This document shows positions 60,632 through 64,000 of a stretch of 64,000 nt of DNA, one piece after another. Every line of letters begins with the position of its first letter. The first letter of the stretch is position 1. The notes beneath the pieces were generated by a model. It saw only the letters and a list, made by a program, of their open reading frames with translations. It ran no database searches and was not told the origin of the DNA. The stretch covers positions 7,741,501-7,805,500 of the forward strand of contig NC_091935.1 of NCBI RefSeq assembly GCF_041260155.1. The letters run 5' to 3'. A program made the translations under genes and the position numbers. The stretch is from Ptychodera flava (Eukaryota; Hemichordata; Enteropneusta; Ptychoderidae).

Positions 60632-61454
60632 TGATAGCGAGGGCAATATCACAATTTGTTGCCTGCACAAGGGAAGGTGCTCATGACCGGAATATTGATA
60701 ATGCCCGAGCCGTAGGTGAGGGATCATCAATATTCCGGTAATGAGCAGCAGCCCGAGGCAGGCAACAAATTGTGTCACAACACACTTCATCCGCAGAGTG
60801 TGTTCTAATTAGTCAATTGATTATCACGTGGGACGCGTTCTTTTTGTGCTGATCCACGTATCCACGTAAACGACGTGATCAGGCATCGTTTGTCGGAACT
60901 GCTACCTGCTAGACATCATCAGTTCCGAAAAATGATGCGGCTTATTTCAAAAACAACATTTGCGCATGCACGAACTGGGAGCAAAGCAAAGATGTCGTCT
61001 GCGACCGCGCGAAACAATAATCGAGAAATTTCTCAGATTATTGTACTTTCTGAAGAAGATCTGAATACTCCGGTTTCCAACAATGACTCGAAACGGATGA
61101 AAACGATAATCAAAGGTGTATTTAACGTTTTGCAGAATTATTGCATCGCTGTCCGGAAAACCTTTTCTTTCTGAACCACTCAAACATATTATATGCGACA
61201 AGTTATGTGTACGGGACGTTCTTGTGCATGACAGTGGATGAGATGTGTTATAGAACACATATTGACTGGCCATGAGGGCAACAGCATACGTCTTTAACTC
61301 ATCGGGCCTGTGAGTTACTTCCAAAAACAGACTTTATCCCTTTGCATTTGGCCTCAGGAAACTGTTTTTGGGATGACTCACATCCCTCAGGGTACAGATG
61401 TATGCTGTTGCCCCGTGGGCAGTAAATATGTGAATAATATTGCCCTCGCTATCA
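60632..61454. mobile_element. 823-bp TIR element carrying two hairpins and an ORF
   Basis: Termini TGATAGCGAGGGCAATAT and the exact reverse complement ATATTGCCCTCGCTATCA (18 bp). A hairpin at 60649-60777 (arms ACAATTTGTTGCCTGC and GGAATATTGAT) and another at about 61271-61414 (GGCAACAGCATACGTCT arms) sit just inside the two ends. Between them is a short coding-like segment. No target duplication is obvious. Confidence 0.75.
60875..61222 (+). pseudogene. Coding fragment inside the TIR element, Crypton/ZMYM-like N-terminal segment
   Basis: A plus-strand frame reads EISQIIVLSEEDLNTPVSNN, DSKRMKTIIKGVFNVLQNYC, then needs a one-base shift to continue GKPFLSEPLKHIICDKL before a stop. The EED(L)...DSK.TK...KG..NV pattern resembles the segment preceding Crypton-derived tyrosine-recombinase domains in KCTD1/QRICH/ZMYM-type invertebrate proteins. 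That assignment is from memory of the family and tentative. Truncated; it could be captured host DNA or the remnant of the element's own gene. Confidence 0.3.
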
Positions 61455-61689
61455 TGTGTTGTTTATTATATTACAACGAAGATTCACACTAAATAACGAC
61501 TCTCAAACAACCAAAATTCATTCAAATCAATAATTTAATGGTTAATGAAATATTCAATCATCCGACAAACTAAAAGTGAGTGAACTTTTAAACATTTTCA
61601 ACTCACTTAGGAATACTTTTGGAGTAATTCTTTTGAATTTAAACTGCAGAAAACACATTAAACATTCAACATTTGGTAATTCATTAATT

Positions 61690-62565
61690 TCAATCGAAAT
61701 ATATCTTTCTCAGCTTCGTTACAGAAGAGGAAATATGTATTGTTCTCAAAGCTTTAATTTATGATGCTTCATATTTAATTATGCCATTCATATTATCTCT
61801 ACAGCCATCCATGATTTGTCACCAATAAGGCTGTCAACTTTTTTCTTTACATTAGAAGAAACACAAATCAAAAAGTACCTCCGGAAAAATATAACAAATC
61901 ATCGAAAATATCCCGAGTAGTAATTGACCTTTTCAGATATAGAATTGTTTAAGCTTTCTACAAATGAACATTTTATGGAATTTCATTCTTTTCTTCATTT
62001 AGAAGGATCTATAGAACCGTTCCCTTTTATCATTATAGAGTATATTCTTCCAAGAGCAGCACTGAATCCCAAAATATCCTATCATATTATCCTTTCTTTG
62101 TACAGTGTGACGAGAACAAAAGTATATCGTTGACAAGGATTAATGCGGGGCGCACAATGAACCACTTTGGCCCGATGACTATGCACCATCCTGGCTCCAC
62201 CATGGTAAAGCCAGGCTAGTGAAATGTGATTGTCGTGATATCTGAAGCTTTAACTATGACAAACATTTCATCGCCATATGCATGCTTCTATGTAAGTACA
62301 TATATAATCTTATGTTCAAACTGTATCTGAAACTTATATCTATATTAGAATTAGTTCTACATTACTAAAGTTTGTAAACGAATTCAGTGAACTCTACTGG
62401 TCCTCGAATAACGGATATAAAAGGCAAACAGTCTGACTAGTGCTCACGCCTAGGTTGTAAGCTATGTCATTTTTTCCTATTCAGTTTATACGTATAATGC
62501 CTGTCATCAACTTCGTCTCGTCTCCTTAAGATGCACCGAGCTTGTTATTTACCAAATTGTCTCTC
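61690..62565. repeat. Conserved 3' flank of unit 4
   Basis: Closely matches 2800-3811 of unit 1, including CAGCTTCGTTACAGAAGAGG, TTGACCTTTTCAGATATAG, GGCTCCACCATGGTAAAGCC and TTGTAAGCTATGTCATTTTT. Probably includes the 3' UTR. Confidence 0.55.
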
Positions 62566-62756
62566 CTAGGAGTACACAATATGGTTCTGTAAGAGCAAAA
62601 CGAGGTCTACTCTTGACAGGGATGGTCGTTGAAGGACATCAATCAGCTCTTTGATGGTCACAGGGCATTTTGTCGACCAGTAGTGGAGCACTTCACCGCA
62701 AGGATTTTTGCAATTCGAGAACACTCTGGTATCTTCCATCAAACAGCCAATTTCAG
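62566..62756 (-). CDS. Unit 4 exon 3: C-terminal half of death domain
   Basis: 191 nt, acceptor AATTCAG, terminal stop at 62566-62568. Split codon Ala, then EIGCLMEDTRVF, NPCGEVLHYWST, TIKELIDVLQRPSLSRVDLV, and it ends LQNHIVYS. It is closest to unit 1, with which it shares SLSRVDLVLLL. Confidence 0.9.
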
Positions 62757-63242
62757 CTGAATTAAACAAGAGAATGAAAAAGATGACAAGTGTCATACAA
62801 AATCACAAAATAAAGACATCAAGTCTGCCTGTAAAACATCTTCACATTCAGATTACCAAATAGGTGTTGTTGCTCGTAACACTAACAGACGTAAGGCCCA
62901 GTTAAATCGACAAAATAATGCATTGGCTGAGGAAATAAAAAATTACGATTTGAATAGTGAACTCCTTGGTCGAACATCCAGAAGAGGCTAGCATTGTATT
63001 GCCAAAACGTGATTTATTAAGCAATAACGCAGCCGTAGGTAGGTGTACACGGTATTTGGTACATTGGGCGACGTGGAGAACAGGCGGTCGGGCGAATTCT
63101 ATATGGAGCGAATCCTACCGAAATCTCATGTATTCCCTCCTGTGAAGGGATATTGCTATTCAGCTCAATTAATGGTGATAATTACCAATAAATGTACTGA
63201 CATACTTATATGTACAATTCAACAGTTCTGCAAAGTGCTTAC

Positions 63243-63387
63243 CAGCTAAATCTCTCCAATCACCAGCGACAATACTCTCAACATTCAATATGTTACATAT
63301 TTGCTTATGCAGCGTTGGTGGCAGATCAATGATATTTCCATCTGGGTGCATCACTGCGACAGACGAACCATGCATCCCGGTTATCGA
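63243..63387 (-). CDS. Unit 4 exon 2: linker and first half of death domain
   Basis: 145 nt between acceptor TTTCCAG and donor GTAAGC. Encodes SITGMHGSSVAV, MHPDGNIIDLPPTLHK, LNVESIVAGDWRDLA plus one base. Intron 1 here is only 408 bp (63388-63795), the shortest of the four units. Confidence 0.9.
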
Positions 63388-63795
63388 CTGGAAACATACA
63401 AATTGTATCAGAAATTATTTCACAGATATTGTTATTGTGTTACTTTGGCGTCCTCACTTGTGGCATCTCTTTAAATCATATATAAATTTTGTACAGTGAG
63501 CGAAAAGTAATCCCTGTCCCACTCGGTAATCTATTGGCCATAACTGCTGTTCAAGTGATAAGCATAAATAGAGGTTATTTTATAGACCAATTTACCTGGC
63601 GTCAATTGATAGAGCCCCAGAGTTTCATACCTATCTAATAGGAAACCTTTAGGACACAGTAAAGCTGGAAACATTTCAGTATGTGCATTTTACTGCATTT
63701 TATACACGATAGAATATAAAAGAAAATACTCAACACAAACGTCCTGCTTGGGAGATGATACCTGTGCCAGTGGATAGTCTAAGTATACCACTTAC

Positions 63796-64000
63796 AGCAT
63801 TTCTGCTCTTGAAAACCTCCAAGACGTGAGATCGGCCTTCACAGAGAAAGGTTAAAGGACCAGCTTCCCGCAAATGACAATCCACTTGACTCGCCAATCT
63901 CACAATATGTAGCGTCCCTTGCAATCCTGGATTGCAGTGATGCAGACTTGGACACAGAACTCCAAATGTGTACTCCAGATATTTAAAATCTCGCCGTCGA
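63796..64000 (-). CDS. Unit 4 exon 1, 3' end (truncated by window edge)
   Basis: 68 codons plus one base of the Roc-COR exon, running off the window. The frame reads RRRDFKYLEYTFGVLCPSLH, LQGTLHIVRLASQVDCHL, REAGPLTFLCEGRSH, VLEVFKSRNA, then donor GTAAGT. This is the last part of COR, matching unit 1 residues about 892-959. No stop or frameshift is seen, so the gene is probably intact beyond the edge. The Met in MQGTLHIV is internal, not a start. Confidence 0.88.

Noticed and set aside
1..64000. CRISPR arrays, tRNA or rRNA genes, bacterial promoters and riboswitches
   Set aside because: No regularly spaced identical repeats with unique spacers, no cloverleaf with intact A/B boxes and no rRNA-like stretch was found by eye; the window is animal nuclear DNA.

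Overview
The window is animal nuclear DNA, most likely from a marine invertebrate. It is AT-rich, the genes have introns with GTAAGT-type donors, there are many microsatellites, MITEs and foldback hairpins, and relics of several non-LTR retrotransposons. The species cannot be read from the sequence; hemichordate, cephalochordate, echinoderm or another invertebrate are possible. No bacterial operons, CRISPR arrays, rRNA or convincing tRNA genes were seen.

The gene content is essentially one family: a minus-strand tandem array of Roc-COR-Death-domain GTPases. Three copies are complete (unit 1, 3812-8527; unit 2, 19327-26916; unit 3, 48373-53539). A fourth runs off the right edge (unit 4, 62566-64000). 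A fifth survives only as a broken P-loop fragment (40521-40712) with a matching flank at 32780-33350. Each complete gene has one exon of about 2.88 kb (Roc plus COR) and two small exons (145 and 191 nt) that together encode the C-terminal death domain. Intron phases (0 then 1) and exon lengths are the same in every copy, giving proteins of about 1070 residues.

The most striking feature is inside the GTPase domain. Between the P-loop/switch I segment and the DxxG motif, where Roc domains normally have a few dozen residues, all three complete copies carry about 300 residues of multi-pass membrane sequence (roughly 8-10 helices). This predicts a membrane-embedded Roco GTPase whose G domain is split by a transmembrane bundle and which ends in a death domain, plausibly a membrane death-fold signalling or immune-type sensor. 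The architecture is seen directly; the function is inferred.

Layout: 0-3.8 kb dispersed repeats and unit 1 3' flank; 3.8-8.5 unit 1; 8.5-10.5 its upstream flank; 10.8-17 foldbacks, a 1.4 kb TIR element and MITEs; 19.3-26.9 unit 2, whose 3.5 kb first intron is full of transposable elements; 27-29.6 microsatellites and a roughly 147 bp tandem repeat; 31.9-32.7 a decayed GIY-YIG-like gene; 32.8-41.2 relics of the fifth unit, with one LINE inserted into another; 42-48 flank of unit 3; 48.4-53.5 unit 3; 53.6-62.5 flanks, microsatellites and TIR elements; 62.6-64.0 start of unit 4. Large parts of the intergenic DNA (43.2-46 versus 58.3-60.4; 2.5-3.8 versus 47.7-48.4 and 61.7-62.6; 8.6-10.5 versus 53.6-55.2) are paralogous, so the duplicated unit included several kilobases of flank.
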